Origin: Cognatundibacterium squillarum
GTDB taxonomy: Bacteria > Pseudomonadota > Gammaproteobacteria > Burkholderiales > Burkholderiaceae_D
DNA: 64,000 nt
NCBI RefSeq assembly: GCF_014652435.1
Contig: NZ_BMYU01000001.1
Span: forward strand, 682,001 to 746,000
Direction: 5' to 3'
Position numbers and translations under genes: made by a program
Shown here: piece after piece, positions 46,431 through 56,738 of the stretch
Layout: every line of letters starts with the position of its first letter
How positions within the stretch are numbered: position 1 is the first letter of the stretch
The notes under the pieces: generated by a model
What the model was told of the DNA's origin: nothing
The model's database searches: none
The model's input: only the letters and a program-made list of their open reading frames with translations

Positions 46431-46517
46431 TGCAGAAATCGTCATCCGACATTTCCGGAGAGCCGGACTTTTCACCGACGACAGGCGGATTGCTGTGCGA
46501 AAGTCCGCATTCCTGCA
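46431..46517 (+). repeat. 85-bp intergenic repeat, copy B
   Basis: The first 40 bases match copy A almost exactly (GCAGAAATCGTCATCCG then ATTTCCGGAGAGCC). Three stems are perfect: outer TCGTC (46439-46443)/GACGA (46477-46481), left hairpin TCCGG/CCGGA around AGAG (46454-46467), right hairpin GCGGA (46485-46489)/TCCGC (46504-46508). The right-end sequence differs from copy A but keeps pairing. Confidence 0.88.
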
Positions 46518-46554
46518 CTTTTTTGCACTTTTTTGCACTGCTTCGCACTGTTAC
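46515..46554 (+). repeat. Tandem 10-bp repeat, four units
   Basis: Four consecutive decamers each begin with GCACT: GCACTTTTTT twice, then GCACTGCTTC and GCACTGTTAC. The array joins the right end of repeat copy B. The 10-bp period places the motif on one helical face. Confidence 0.8.
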
Positions 46555-46636
46555 GTGGGAAAAACAGGCTGATGACTAAAAGACGGCTACACGGCCTTTC
46601 CGCCGATGTGTGAAGAAATCCTCCCAGCATCGCAGC

Positions 46637-46673
46637 AATAAAAAAACCGCAGACTAGGCTGCGGTTTTTTATT
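46637..46673 (-). terminator. Terminator of typA
   Basis: CCGCAG and CTGCGG pair around a six-base loop with A- and T-runs on the two sides; just after the typA stop on the minus strand and able to act in both directions. Confidence 0.92.
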
Positions 46674-46689
46674 CGTGCACTGAAGCAGA

Positions 46690-48531
46690 TTACGCTTCAG
46701 ATTCGCGCTGAGCGCGTTTGCGTTCGTGTTCTTTCAGGAAACGCTTACGCAGACGGATGCTCTTCGGTGTGACTTCAACCAGTTCGTCATCTTCGATGAA
46801 CTCAACCGCGTATTCCAGGCTCAGCTGGATCGGTGGTACCAGACGCACTGCTTCGTCGGTGCCGGAAGCACGAACGTTGGTCAGCTGTTTACCTTTGACC
46901 GGATTCACAACCAGATCGTTTTCACGGGAGTGAATACCGATGATCATACCTTCGTACACAGGGTCGTTGTGGCTGACGAACATACGGCCGCGATCCTGCA
47001 GTTTCCAGATAGCGTAAGCAACTGCTGCGCCGTCTTCCTGAGAAATCAGCACGCCGTTACGACGGCCAGCCAGTTCACCTTTGGTGTTATCGACTGGTGC
47101 GTAATCGTCAAATACGTGGCTCATCAGACCTGTACCACGGGTCAGCGTCATGAATTCGCCCTGGAAGCCGATCAGACCACGTGCAGGAATACGGTATTCC
47201 AGACGGACACGGCCTTTGCCATCCGGTTCCATGTTTTGCAGATCACCGCGACGACGACCCAGTTCTTCCATGACGCCGCCCTGATGGGATTCTTCCACGT
47301 CAACGGTCAGGTTTTCGTATGGCTCGTGACGTACGCCGTCAACCATTTTGAACACAACGCGCGGACGGGAAACTGCCAGCTCGAAGCCTTCACGACGCAT
47401 GTTTTCGATCAGAATAGTCAGATGCAGCTCACCGCGACCGGAAACTTCGTAGCAGGAGTCATCGTTTTCCATCTGTTTGACGCGCAGCGCCATATTGGAT
47501 TTCAGTTCGCGTTCCAGACGGTCACGGATCTGACGTGTGGTCACGAATTTACCTTCGCGGCCTGCCAGTGGCGAGCTGTTAACCATGAAGTTCATGGTCA
47601 GGGTTGGCTCGTCAATTTTCAGCATAGGCAGCGGTTCGATGCAGTCTGGTGCGCAGATAGTGGAACCGATACCGATTTCTTCGATACCGTTGATCAGAAC
47701 GATGTCACCGGCTTGCGCTTCTTCAACCAGTACGCGGTCCAGACCTTTGAATGTCAGCACCTGATTGATACGGGCTTTGGTTGGCTTGTCTTCCGGACCA
47801 TTCATCCAGACCACGTCTTGCAGACCACGGATACGGCCACGCAGGATACGGCCAACGCCGATTTTACCAACGTAGGTGGAGTATTCCATGGAAGTGATTT
47901 GCAGTTGCAGAGGACCATCAGGATCATCTTCGCGTGCCGGAACGTGCTTCAGGATCGCGTCAAACAGCGGCTCCATGTTGCCTTCGCGGACGGTGTCTTC
48001 CAGACCTGCATAACCTTTGAAGCCGGATGCGTAAACGATAGGAAAATCCAGCTGTTCGTCGGTTGCACCGAGTTTGTCGAACAGTTCGAAAGTCGCGTTA
48101 ACGGCTTTTTGCGGATCCGCGTTTTCACGGTCAATTTTGTTAACCACAACGATAGGTTTCAGGCCCAGCGCCAGCGCTTTACGGGTCACGAAACGGGTCT
48201 GTGGCATCGGACCTTCCTGCGCATCAACCAGCAGCAGAACAGAGTCAACCATGGACAAAACGCGCTCAACTTCACCACCGAAGTCCGCATGGCCCGGGGT
48301 ATCCACGATATTGATGTGGGTACCTTTGTATTCAACGGCACAGTTTTTGGACAGAATGGTAATACCGCGTTCTTTTTCGATGTCGTTCGAGTCCATGACT
48401 CGGGAATCGACTTGCTGGTTGTCACGGAAAGTACCGGACTGGCGCAGCAGCTGGTCAACCAGGGTAGTTTTACCGTGGTCAACGTGAGCGATAATTGCGA
48501 TGTTGCGAATAGCGCGTTTAGGAGTAGACAT
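46690..48531 (-). CDS. typA: Ribosome-associated GTPase TypA/BipA
   Basis: 613 residues with the translational GTPase G domain at the N terminus: [19 protein letters not shown] (G1), [12 protein letters not shown] (G2), [16 protein letters not shown] (G3) and [10 protein letters not shown] (G4), then EF-G-like domains and the BipA-specific C-terminal region ([27 protein letters not shown]). BipA assists 50S subunit assembly and growth at low temperature. A TATAAT lies about 30 bp upstream on the minus strand (near 48565), so it may have its own promoter. It is the last gene of the minus-strand translation block. Confidence 0.98.
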   Translation of the reverse strand: MSTPKRAIRNIAIIAHVDHGKTTLVDQLLRQSGTFRDNQQVDSRVMDSNDIEKERGITILSKNCAVEYKGTHINIVDTPGHADFGGEVERVLSMVDSVLLLVDAQEGPMPQTRFVTRKALALGLKPIVVVNKIDRENADPQKAVNATFELFDKLGATDEQLDFPIVYASGFKGYAGLEDTVREGNMEPLFDAILKHVPAREDDPDGPLQLQITSMEYSTYVGKIGVGRILRGRIRGLQDVVWMNGPEDKPTKARINQVLTFKGLDRVLVEEAQAGDIVLINGIEEIGIGSTICAPDCIEPLPMLKIDEPTLTMNFMVNSSPLAGREGKFVTTRQIRDRLERELKSNMALRVKQMENDDSCYEVSGRGELHLTILIENMRREGFELAVSRPRVVFKMVDGVRHEPYENLTVDVEESHQGGVMEELGRRRGDLQNMEPDGKGRVRLEYRIPARGLIGFQGEFMTLTRGTGLMSHVFDDYAPVDNTKGELAGRRNGVLISQEDGAAVAYAIWKLQDRGRMFVSHNDPVYEGMIIGIHSRENDLVVNPVKGKQLTNVRASGTDEAVRLVPPIQLSLEYAVEFIEDDELVEVTPKSIRLRKRFLKEHERKRAQRESEA

Positions 48532-48642
48532 GTTGATTCAGTTCAAGGTGAAATCGGATAACCCAAAATTATACCATGCTGCGCAGCAGCACCAGAAAGC
48601 ATTATTTCAGGTTAGCGCGACAATTCAATGACAAAAAGTACT

Positions 48643-49578
48643 TCAGTTGTGTTCCGTGCGGATTAAACGTTCCGGTGCAAGAATGCCGCCCGCCTGCAAT
48701 TGTGCCGAGCCGAGCAGACCACCATCCGACTGACGATATACGCGGACGCGACCAGTTTCCGCAGGGAGTTCCACGGCTTCTTTCGCCAGCGCCAGACGCT
48801 GCCCTTGCAACAGGCGCGCTGCCAGCGCATCAGACAATTGCACCGCAGGAAAATTCGACAGCAAGGCATCCACCGGATCGAGCAAAGCGGTGCGCTCTGC
48901 TTCCGGCATCGCATCCAGCATATCCAGCGTGATCGATTTGCTCAGCACCAGCGAACCCACGCCGGTACGGCGCAGCGCATTCAGATGCGCACCGCAGCCG
49001 AGCGCGCGGCCGATATCTTCGCCCAGCACACGGATATACGTGCCTTTACTGCAGCAGACGCGCAGGCGCAGGAACGGCGCTTCGTAACCGAGAAATTCCA
49101 GACTGTGAATCACGACATTGCGCGCTTCACGTTCCAGCGTGATCCCGGCACGTGCATACTCATACAAGGGTTTGCCATCACGCTTTAAGGCGGAATACAT
49201 CGGCGGCACTTGCGCAATCGGGCCTGTAAACTGCGGCAACACCGCGAGAATATCGGCTTCAGACACGGTCAGCTCGCGTTGCTCCAGCACTTCACCTTCA
49301 GTATCACCAGTGGTCGTGGTGACACCCAGATGCACGGTGGTTTCGTAGGTTTTATCCGCTTCCAGCAAATCGTGCGAAAACTTGGTGGCTTCACCAAAGC
49401 ACAGCGGCAGCAAGCCGGTGGCAAACGGGTCCAGCGTACCGGTATGACCGGCTTTTTGCGCGTTCAGCAAACGCTTGGCGCGGATCAGCGCATCGTTGCT
49501 CGACCAGCCCACAGGCTTATCCAGCAATAACACGCCATGCACGGGCACGCGCACCCGTTTGACATTTGGTTTATTCAT
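48643..49578 (-). CDS. truB: tRNA pseudouridine(55) synthase
   Basis: 311 residues. The catalytic Asp lies in GHTGTLDPFATGLLPLCFGEATKF near residue 48; the N-terminal GVLLLDKPVGWSSNDAL and the C-terminal PUA-like part are also typical. TruB makes pseudouridine 55 in the T-loop of all elongator tRNAs. The ATG at 49578 is preceded by TTTGTTTTTGT with no visible ribosome-binding site, and these T residues are the tail of a terminator-like hairpin, so initiation may depend on coupling or on leaderless-like entry. Confidence 0.97.
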   Translation of the reverse strand: MNKPNVKRVRVPVHGVLLLDKPVGWSSNDALIRAKRLLNAQKAGHTGTLDPFATGLLPLCFGEATKFSHDLLEADKTYETTVHLGVTTTTGDTEGEVLEQRELTVSEADILAVLPQFTGPIAQVPPMYSALKRDGKPLYEYARAGITLEREARNVVIHSLEFLGYEAPFLRLRVCCSKGTYIRVLGEDIGRALGCGAHLNALRRTGVGSLVLSKSITLDMLDAMPEAERTALLDPVDALLSNFPAVQLSDALAARLLQGQRLALAKEAVELPAETGRVRVYRQSDGGLLGSAQLQAGGILAPERLIRTEHN

Positions 49579-49579
49579 A

Positions 49580-49606
49580 CAAAAACAAACGGGGCCAAAG
49601 CCCCGC
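49580..49606 (-). terminator. Terminator-like hairpin between rbfA and truB
   Basis: On the minus strand CGGGGC pairs with GCCCCG around TTTG (49590-49605), followed by TTTGTTTTT. The T-run ends two bases before the truB ATG. Confidence 0.75.
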
Positions 49607-49621
49607 GCTGATTATCTGTGA

Positions 49622-50017
49622 TTACTGGTTTTGCTCATCGTCATCGAGGGCGCGGGTGGCATTGGCTTCGTCAATCAGTTTTGACATCGCCATCCCGCGT
49701 ATCGTGGATGTGTCATGCACAAAGTGCAGTTGCGGCAGTGTGTGGATGCGCAAACGCAGACCCAGTTGCGCGCGCAGGAAACCGGCAGCTTTACTCAGAC
49801 CCTGCAGCGTCGCTTTCACACCTTCAGGATCGTCAGTCAGCGTCGTGAAGTACACTTTCGCATGCGCATAATCTGGCGTCAGCTGTACTTCCGTCAGCGT
49901 GATCATACCGACGCGCGGATCTTTGAGCTCAGCCCAGATAATTTCGGATAAATCTTTCTGGATCTGGTCTGCGACACGCAAACCACGACCCGGAATACTT
50001 TTACTATGTTTTGCCAT
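49622..50017 (-). CDS. rbfA: Ribosome-binding factor A
   Basis: 131 residues with the KH-like RbfA fold: [47 protein letters not shown] and the [34 protein letters not shown] stretch. It binds the 30S subunit during late 16S maturation. The order infB-rbfA-truB is the conserved one. Separated from infB by a strong hairpin. Confidence 0.96.
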   Translation of the reverse strand: MAKHSKSIPGRGLRVADQIQKDLSEIIWAELKDPRVGMITLTEVQLTPDYAHAKVYFTTLTDDPEGVKATLQGLSKAAGFLRAQLGLRLRIHTLPQLHFVHDTSTIRGMAMSKLIDEANATRALDDDEQNQ

Positions 50018-50033
50018 AAATTCTATTCAGCTT

Positions 50034-50067
50034 AAAACAAGAACCCCGGATCAGGTCCGGGGTCTTG
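50034..50067 (-). terminator. Terminator-like hairpin between infB and rbfA
   Basis: On the minus strand CAAGACCCCGGA pairs with TCCGGGGTTCTTG with one bulged base, followed by TTTT. It lies 8 bp after the infB stop, so rbfA and truB are made only by read-through or from a further promoter that I cannot see. Confidence 0.85.
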
Positions 50068-50074
50068 AGATTTC

Positions 50075-52933
50075 TTACAGGGTACGGGCAATTTCCTGTA
50101 CTTCGAAGATTTCCAGCATGTCGCCAACCTGGATCTCGTTGTAGCCCTTCAGTGACAGGCCGCACTCCATACCGGCTTTGACTTCCTTCGCGTCGTCTTT
50201 GTAACGCTTCAGGGAGTCCAGCTCACCTGTCCATGTCACCACGTTGTTACGCAGCAAGCGGACGGACGATGTACGTTTGACCATACCGTCAACTACCAGA
50301 CAGCCCGCAATTGCACCGACTTTGCTGACCATGAAGACCTGACGGATTTCAACCATACCGATCACCTGTTCACGTTTTTCAGGTGCCAGCATGCCGGACA
50401 ACGCTGCTTTCACATCATCCACTGCGTCGTAAATGATGTTGTAGTAACGGATGTCGATGCCGTTGGTTTCAGCCAGCTTACGTGCCGATGCGTCAGCACG
50501 GGTGTTGAAGCCGATGATAACTGCTTTGGAAGCCACCGCCAGATTGACGTCGGATTCGGAAATGCCACCAACCGCTGCGTGCACAACCTGTACGCGAACT
50601 TCGCTTGTTGACAGTTTGACCAGCGATTGCACCAGCGCTTCCTGAGAACCCTGTACGTCGGTCTTGATAATGACTGGCAGATTTTTGAGTTCGCCTTCGC
50701 CCAGACCTTCGAACATATTTTCCAGTTTCGCAGCTTGCTGTTTCGCCAGTTTCACGTCACGGAATTTACCCTGACGGAACAATGCGATCTCACGGGCTTT
50801 ACGCTCGTCAGCCAGAACCATGACTTCTTCACCGGCTGGCGGCACTTCAGTCAGACCCTGAATTTCAACCGGAATAGACGGACCCGCTTCAGTAATGCTG
50901 CTACCGGTTTCATCCATCATCGCACGGACACGACCGTAGGATGTACCTGCCAGAACGATGTCACCGCGACGCAGTGTACCGGACTGTACCAGCACGGTTG
51001 CCACAGTACCGCGACCTTTATCCAGACGTGCTTCCACAACCAGGCCTTTTGCCGGCGCATCTTTCGGTGCTTTCAGTTCCAGAACTTCAGCCTGCAGCAG
51101 TACGTTTTCCAGCAGATCGTCGATACCCTGACCGGTTTTCGCGGAAACAGGGATAAACGGCGCATCACCACCGTACTCTTCAGGAACAACGCTTTCAGCA
51201 ACCAGTTCCTGCGTTACGCGATCAGGGTTTGCCGCTGGCTTATCAATCTTATTGATCGCCACAACTATCGGCACACCCGCTGCTTTCGCATGGGAAATCG
51301 CTTCTTTGGTTTGCGGCATCACGCCGTCGTCAGCTGCAACAACCAGAATAACGATATCGGTCGCTTTCGCACCACGCGCACGCATTGCCGTAAAGGCTTC
51401 ATGGCCCGGTGTATCGAGGAAAGTGATCATGCCGCGCGGTGTTTCAACGTGGTAAGCACCAATGTGCTGAGTAATACCACCAGCCTCACCGGAAGCCACT
51501 TTAGCGCGACGGATGTAATCCAGCAGAGAAGTTTTACCGTGGTCAACGTGACCCATGACCGTAACAACCGGCGCACGCGGCAATTCTTCAAATTCAGTTT
51601 GTGTACCGTCGTCCGTCAGCAGCGCTTCAGGATCATCCAGTTTCGCAGCAAACGCTTTGTGACCCATTTCTTCCACCAGGATCATTGCAGTTTCCTGATC
51701 CAGAACCTGGTTAATAGTACACATCTGACCCAGCTTCATCAGCTGTTTAATGACTTCTGCCGCTTTCACGGACATTTTGTGCGCCAGTTCAGCGACTGTC
51801 AGGGTCTCAGGTACGTGAACTTCTTTGATGATCGCTTCAGTCGGCATCTGGAAGTTGGTTTCACGCTGATCTTCGTGATGATGGCGACGGTTTTTCGGGC
51901 CTTTCCAGCCATCACGACCACCGGACGCATCACCGCGTGTTTTCAGACCACCGGAACGTTTCTTCGCATCGTCATTCCAGCTACCGTTCTGACCGCCTTT
52001 ACCGCCTTTACGATCAGCCGATGCCGGTTTTTTATCATCTTTTTTGTCTGCAGTTGCAGCAGGCGCAGCAGCAGCCGGTTTCTTGTCGGCAGCTGGTTTT
52101 TTATCCGCAGGCTTATGCAGCGTACCTTCAACTTTAGGCGCAGCTGCAGCCGGTGCAGGCGCTGGTGCAGGAGCAGGCTTAGGACGGCGCATATTCGCCA
52201 TCATTTCTTTAATCTGCGCTACTTCATCTGCCACTGCTTTACGGGCTTTTTCTGCAGCTTCAGCACGTTTTGCAGCATCAGCGGCTTCCTGCTTACGGCG
52301 TGCTTCAGCAGCTTCCGCTTCCTGACGTTTGCGCACTTCTTCTGCAGCAGCACGCTCTTCCGCGCTCTTCGATGCTGCAGCAGCGGCTGCAGCTTCTGCC
52401 GCGGCACGTTCTGCTTTTGCGCGCTCTTCATCACGACGCTTCGCTTCAGCTTCCGCCGCTTCGCGTTCAGCGCGTTCCTGCGCTTCACGCTCCGCTTCCA
52501 GCTTGGCTAAGTGCTCTTCTTTTGCACGCAACTCAGCTTCCTGACGCGCCAGCAATTCCGCTTCGCGGCGCGCTTCTTCTTCATTGCGCGCCTGCTCTGC
52601 CGGATCCGCTGCCGGACGGGAAACTTCATCATCACGTTTTACAAAAGTACGCTTCTTGCGCACCTCGACCTGAATGGTACGAGATTTGCCCGTCGCATCC
52701 GCCTGTTTGATTTCAGACGTTTCCCTGCGGGTGACCGTAATCTTCTTCTTTTCCTCATTGGCAGTAGTGCCATGAGAACGACGCAGGTGTTCCAGCAGTC
52801 GGTCTTTATCTTCTTTAGTCAACGCGTCATCTGTCGATGTTTTATTGACGCCTGCTGCACGCAATTGCGTGAGCAGCAGTTCCGCTGACATTTTCAGCTC
52901 GGTGGCAAATTGGGCAACGTTGTTACTCGCCAT
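50075..52933 (-). CDS. infB: Translation initiation factor IF-2
   Basis: 952 residues: an N-terminal IF2-N helical domain ([29 protein letters not shown]), a long low-complexity Ala/Glu/Arg/Lys coiled-coil stretch (about residues 95-340), a second IF2-N domain ([31 protein letters not shown]), then the GTPase domain with [35 protein letters not shown] and NKIDKPAAN, and the C-terminal fMet-tRNA-binding domains. AAGAGGA precedes the ATG. It directs initiator tRNA to the 30S subunit; the initiator tRNA gene is itself 5 kb upstream on the same strand. Confidence 0.98.
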   Translation of the reverse strand: MASNNVAQFATELKMSAELLLTQLRAAGVNKTSTDDALTKEDKDRLLEHLRRSHGTTANEEKKKITVTRRETSEIKQADATGKSRTIQVEVRKKRTFVKRDDEVSRPAADPAEQARNEEEARREAELLARQEAELRAKEEHLAKLEAEREAQERAEREAAEAEAKRRDEERAKAERAAAEAAAAAAASKSAEERAAAEEVRKRQEAEAAEARRKQEAADAAKRAEAAEKARKAVADEVAQIKEMMANMRRPKPAPAPAPAPAAAAPKVEGTLHKPADKKPAADKKPAAAAPAATADKKDDKKPASADRKGGKGGQNGSWNDDAKKRSGGLKTRGDASGGRDGWKGPKNRRHHHEDQRETNFQMPTEAIIKEVHVPETLTVAELAHKMSVKAAEVIKQLMKLGQMCTINQVLDQETAMILVEEMGHKAFAAKLDDPEALLTDDGTQTEFEELPRAPVVTVMGHVDHGKTSLLDYIRRAKVASGEAGGITQHIGAYHVETPRGMITFLDTPGHEAFTAMRARGAKATDIVILVVAADDGVMPQTKEAISHAKAAGVPIVVAINKIDKPAANPDRVTQELVAESVVPEEYGGDAPFIPVSAKTGQGIDDLLENVLLQAEVLELKAPKDAPAKGLVVEARLDKGRGTVATVLVQSGTLRRGDIVLAGTSYGRVRAMMDETGSSITEAGPSIPVEIQGLTEVPPAGEEVMVLADERKAREIALFRQGKFRDVKLAKQQAAKLENMFEGLGEGELKNLPVIIKTDVQGSQEALVQSLVKLSTSEVRVQVVHAAVGGISESDVNLAVASKAVIIGFNTRADASARKLAETNGIDIRYYNIIYDAVDDVKAALSGMLAPEKREQVIGMVEIRQVFMVSKVGAIAGCLVVDGMVKRTSSVRLLRNNVVTWTGELDSLKRYKDDAKEVKAGMECGLSLKGYNEIQVGDMLEIFEVQEIARTL

Positions 52934-52979
52934 TCAGTCCTCTTTTCCTATGTGCGCTTTATGAATATGAAACCCGTGA

Positions 52980-54539
52980 TTACTTAGCCTCTACGAGTTT
53001 CCAGGCAGTCGCCAGCAGCGCTTTTGCCTGATCATCATATTTAGCGTCGATGAGCTTCATCTCATCATCGGTCACATCTTCAAATGCATTTTTAATCAAC
53101 TGGCGTGAACGGTCGGCAGACAATGCCAGAATCGCGCCAAATTCGTCGTATGCCAGAGCAGCAAATGCTTCCAGCGTTTTAATTCCTGCCAGACCAAGCT
53201 TACCGGCGGTATTACGTGTCATACCTTCGAGATTGATCAGGTTGTCTTCCATGCCTTCCAGACCTTCTTCCGATGCAATTGCTTCTGTCAGCAGCGCATC
53301 ACGGGCACGGTTACGCAGTTCGTTTACAGTGTCTTCGTCGAATGCTTCGATTTCCAGCATTTCGCTCAGTGGCACATACGCCACTTCTTCCAGACTGGAG
53401 AAGCCTTCTTCCACCAGAATATCGGCCACTTCCTGATCCACATCCAGTTTTTCCATAAACAGGGTGCGGATACCAGCTGTTTCTTCAGCCAGTTTGCTCG
53501 CAGATTCTTCTGCGGTCATGATATTGATTTGCCAGCCAGTCAGCTCAGCTGCCAGACGTACATTCTGACCTGCGCGACCAATCGCGATAGCGAGGTTTTC
53601 CTCATCCACCACGACATCCATACCGTGCTTTTCTTCATCAACCATGATAGAAGAAACCGCAGCCGGTGCCAGTGCACCGATCACAAACTGCGCAGGATCT
53701 TCAGACCACAGAACGATATCAACACGCTCACCACCCAGCTCAGAAGTTACAGCCTGAACACGGGAACCGCGCATACCAACACAAGTACCAATCGGATCAA
53801 TACGTTTGTCTGCTGTGAATACGGCAATCTTTGCACGTACACCAGGATCACGTGCAGCAGATTTAATGATCAGGGAACCCTGTTCAATTTCCGGCACTTC
53901 CAGCTCAAACAGCTTCATGATGAACTCAGGCGCTGTACGGGACAGAATTACCTGAGGACCACGTGCATTACGGTCAATACGCAGAATGTATGCACGAACA
54001 CGGTCACCAACACGCAGATTTTCTTTCGGAATCATCTGATCGCGTGGCAGACGGGCTTCCACCTTACCGGACTCAACGATTGCATCGCCGCGTTCCATAC
54101 GCTTGATGGTACCGGTCACCAGAGAATCACCGCGCGCCAGGAAGTCAGCCAGAATCTGTTCACGTTCCGCATCACGAATACGTTGCAGAACAACCTGCTT
54201 TGTATCCTGCGCAAAACGACGGCCGAAATCGACAGATTCGATTTCTTCTTCGATGTAATCACCGACCTGAATTTCAGGATCATCTTCCACGGCTTCAAAA
54301 TGCAGAATCTCCTGATCCGGCAATTGCAGACCAGCTTCATCCGGCACAACGTGCCAGCGGCGGTAAGAACGGAATTCACCGGTATCACGATCGATTTCAA
54401 CGCGAATATCGACTTCGCCCGGGAAACGTTTTTTTGTCGCTTGTGCTAAAGCATGTTCCAACGCGCCGAAAACCACCTCTTCATCGACGTTCTTTTCACG
54501 CGCGAGCACATCCACCAATAACAACAAATCACGACTCAT
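52980..54539 (-). CDS. nusA: Transcription termination/antitermination factor NusA
   Basis: 519 residues: NusA N-terminal RNA polymerase-binding domain, S1 domain ([33 protein letters not shown]), two KH domains ([18 protein letters not shown] [28 protein letters not shown], and [23 protein letters not shown]), and the two C-terminal acidic helix-hairpin-helix repeats seen in proteobacterial NusA. It acts on pausing, termination and rRNA antitermination. Its ATG overlaps the rimP stop by 4 bp, so the two are translationally coupled. Confidence 0.98.
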   Translation of the reverse strand: MSRDLLLLVDVLAREKNVDEEVVFGALEHALAQATKKRFPGEVDIRVEIDRDTGEFRSYRRWHVVPDEAGLQLPDQEILHFEAVEDDPEIQVGDYIEEEIESVDFGRRFAQDTKQVVLQRIRDAEREQILADFLARGDSLVTGTIKRMERGDAIVESGKVEARLPRDQMIPKENLRVGDRVRAYILRIDRNARGPQVILSRTAPEFIMKLFELEVPEIEQGSLIIKSAARDPGVRAKIAVFTADKRIDPIGTCVGMRGSRVQAVTSELGGERVDIVLWSEDPAQFVIGALAPAAVSSIMVDEEKHGMDVVVDEENLAIAIGRAGQNVRLAAELTGWQINIMTAEESASKLAEETAGIRTLFMEKLDVDQEVADILVEEGFSSLEEVAYVPLSEMLEIEAFDEDTVNELRNRARDALLTEAIASEEGLEGMEDNLINLEGMTRNTAGKLGLAGIKTLEAFAALAYDEFGAILALSADRSRQLIKNAFEDVTDDEMKLIDAKYDDQAKALLATAWKLVEAK

Positions 54540-55021
54540 GCTTTGCGACTCCTAAAATCCACTTGCGGCACCAGGCGTGCCTTATCCACATCAGCGAGCG
54601 TAAACTCCAGCATCGCCGACCCGTCTTTTACTTCAAATTCCAGCTTCAGATTTTCACCTTCCGGTTCATGCAGAATGCCTTCAAAGGTTTTGCGGTTAGG
54701 CGTACCAGGCATCGGCATGCGCAGCTTTACGGTTGCGCGGCATCCGGCAAAACGAACAAAATCGTGCAGCTTCTTCAGCGGACGATCCAGACCGGGAGAA
54801 GAAATTTCCAGCCGTTCATAATTGACATTCTCAACCATCAGCACGTGCGACAGCTGATGACTGACTTTTTCGCAGTCCTCAACCGCAATTCCGCCCCTGT
54901 CATAATCTGCCGGCAACAGGTCGATATATACCCTGAACAGACCACGCTCAGCCTGTTCAAAATCAACCAGCTCGTATCCGGTGCCGTTGACGGTTTTTTC
55001 AATTAAATCCAGCAAAACCAA
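54536..55021 (-). CDS. rimP: Ribosome maturation factor RimP
   Basis: 161 residues of the RimP family: [27 protein letters not shown] and the conserved [26 protein letters not shown] motif. RimP helps 30S assembly and is the regular first gene of the nusA-infB operon. It is preceded by a promoter about 130 bp upstream and by a strong terminator hairpin in between. Confidence 0.96.
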   Translation of the reverse strand: MVLLDLIEKTVNGTGYELVDFEQAERGLFRVYIDLLPADYDRGGIAVEDCEKVSHQLSHVLMVENVNYERLEISSPGLDRPLKKLHDFVRFAGCRATVKLRMPMPGTPNRKTFEGILHEPEGENLKLEFEVKDGSAMLEFTLADVDKARLVPQVDFRSRKA

Positions 55022-55082
55022 ACTATTCTCCGATCAGTGAACGCCTGCATGAAGTGCTTACCAACTGCGAAAGCGGGAAACC

Positions 55083-55110
55083 AAAAAAAAATGGGCAACT
55101 GCCCATCTTT
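55083..55110 (-). terminator. Terminator/attenuator in the rimP-nusA-infB leader
   Basis: On the minus strand a perfect 7-bp stem (ATGGGCA/TGCCCAT, loop GT) is followed by nine T residues. It lies 60 bp upstream of rimP but downstream of a consensus promoter at 55159-55187, so it would end transcripts inside the operon leader as well as those coming from rluB. Rfam lists a rimP leader with a 3' terminator in gammaproteobacteria; this would be a betaproteobacterial counterpart. Confidence 0.85.
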
Positions 55111-55158
55111 TTAGTAGCACCCGATTAACTTCATCAAGGCAAATCTGCTAACTACAAG

Positions 55159-55187
55159 ATTATAAACGATTACCCACCCCGTCGCAA
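55159..55187 (-). promoter_or_regulatory. Sigma-70 promoter of the rimP-nusA-infB operon
   Basis: On the minus strand TTGCGA (55182-55187), a 17-base spacer and TATAAT (55159-55164). The same -35 and -10 hexamers with the same spacing are seen in front of tRNA-His. The start would be near 55152, upstream of the leader hairpin. Confidence 0.8.
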
Positions 55188-55229
55188 TCAAAAAACATGG
55201 GGCAGGCAAGGGTAAAAACAGGCAGAAAA

Positions 55230-56738
55230 TCAGCCGTTACGTGAGCGGCGGCGGGCAGCAATTGCCTGCCCGATCGCCTGACCACTGCCACGCTGCGTAG
55301 GACCACGACGCGGCGCCATATCCTGAAAACCGAGCGCCGTCTGCAACGGATCCGGCTGACGGGAGCGCTTCTTCGCACCCTGCTGCTGATCGCCACCACG
55401 CTTTGGACCTGCCATGCGGGCACCGGTCAGCTCACCACGGGAAGTCATTGGATATGAAGGTTGCTTGCCCGCAAACGGATCCGCATTACGATTTGAAATA
55501 CGCGGTTTCTGCTCTTTGCGAGGTGCTTTATCCTGACCGGATTTTTCCATACCAATCAGTTTCAGCAGCGATTTCACACCATCATCCGACAACTCTTCCC
55601 AGCGACCGCGCTTCAGAGAAGGCGGCAAAGTCAGCACGCCGTAACGGGTACGAATCAGACGGGAAACAGTCAGGCCAACCGCTTCAAACATACGACGAAC
55701 TTCGCGGTTACGACCTTCACCAATAATGACGCGATACCACTTATTCACACCCTCACCGCCACCGTCAGCGATACGCGAGAATTGCGCAACACCATCCTCC
55801 AGCTCAACACCTGCCAGCAAAGCCTGACGCATACCCTCTTCCAGCTCGCCCAGCGTACGGACCGCATATTCGCGATCAATGCCGTAGCGCGGATGCATCA
55901 GACGATTCGCGAGATCGCCTGAATTCGTAAAGAGCAACAAACCCTCGGTATTAAAGTCCAGACGCCCCACCGCCAGCCATTTACCGACTTTCATTTGCGG
56001 CAGACTGGAGAACACGGAAGGACGACCCTCAGGATCATTCATACTGACAATTTCACCAGCCGGCTTGTGATACATCAGCACGCGTGGCGGCCGCTTAGTC
56101 ACTTTTCGCTGCAAAGGCTTACCGTTGATTCGGACCTGATCAGTCGGAAGAATACGCTGACCGATATGCGCAGGCTCTCCATTGACCGACACACGACCGG
56201 CAACGATCAGCTCTTCCATATCACGGCGCGAGCCCAGACCTGCCTCAGCCAGCACTTTATGCAGCTTTGGCGCATCATCATCCGATGTCAGATCGCGACG
56301 GGCACGCGGCGCACCACGTCCGTTACCGCGACCACCTTTTTCATCCTGCTGCGCATCGAAATTATCAGACGTCACCCAGGAGAACACATCCTCATCAACC
56401 GCAGGCTTTTCTGCACGCGGTTTACGCCCTCTTGCCGCAACCGGTTTCGCATCCGCAGACTGCTTACCGCGACCACGCGGAGCACGATCACCGCGCTCTG
56501 CACGCTCAGCGTGCTCAACAGGCTTTGCCTCACGACGCGGACGCGCAGACTTCGCGCGTTCAGACTTTTCAGTTTTCTCCGCCTTCACCGGCTCGCCGGC
56601 TGACTGCTCGCCTTGCACACCGTCCTGTCGGGGACGTGCACGACGCAAATTCCGCGGACCACGCAAAGCACGTTTCGGCTTTGCCCCATCGGAGCCACCA
56701 CCGGCTTCCTGTTCATTTTTTACTTCATCAGAGTTCAT
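55230..56738 (-). CDS. rluB: 23S rRNA pseudouridine(2605) synthase RluB
   Basis: 502 residues from the ATG at 56738 ([10 protein letters not shown]); the longer frame to 56819 lies inside scpB. A basic Arg/Lys-rich N-terminal extension (about 160 residues, absent in E. coli) is followed by an S4 domain ([38 protein letters not shown]), the RsuA/RluB catalytic domain with [26 protein letters not shown] carrying the catalytic Asp, and a second basic tail ending [12 protein letters not shown]. The extensions probably bind rRNA. It overlaps scpB by 11 bp. Confidence 0.93.
   Translation of the reverse strand: MNSDEVKNEQEAGGGSDGAKPKRALRGPRNLRRARPRQDGVQGEQSAGEPVKAEKTEKSERAKSARPRREAKPVEHAERAERGDRAPRGRGKQSADAKPVAARGRKPRAEKPAVDEDVFSWVTSDNFDAQQDEKGGRGNGRGAPRARRDLTSDDDAPKLHKVLAEAGLGSRRDMEELIVAGRVSVNGEPAHIGQRILPTDQVRINGKPLQRKVTKRPPRVLMYHKPAGEIVSMNDPEGRPSVFSSLPQMKVGKWLAVGRLDFNTEGLLLFTNSGDLANRLMHPRYGIDREYAVRTLGELEEGMRQALLAGVELEDGVAQFSRIADGGGEGVNKWYRVIIGEGRNREVRRMFEAVGLTVSRLIRTRYGVLTLPPSLKRGRWEELSDDGVKSLLKLIGMEKSGQDKAPRKEQKPRISNRNADPFAGKQPSYPMTSRGELTGARMAGPKRGGDQQQGAKKRSRQPDPLQTALGFQDMAPRRGPTQRGSGQAIGQAIAARRRSRNG

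Larger units (their letters stand above)
46283..46689. other. Intergenic region with repeat copy B and decamer repeats
   Basis: Between the DUF4153 gene and typA lie a full copy of the 85-bp repeat (46431-46517), a 4-unit tandem decamer directly attached to it (46515-46554) and the typA terminator. The 77-codon frame spanning the repeat (46380-46613) is not credible as a gene. Confidence 0.55.

Noticed and set aside
46726..48561. 611-codon open frame opposite typA
   Set aside because: Antisense to typA across its full length, with an unlikely Phe/His/Asn-rich composition typical of shadow frames.
50627..52510. 627-codon open frame opposite infB
   Set aside because: Antisense to infB and strongly enriched in Arg, Phe and Cys from the complement of Ala/Glu-rich codons.
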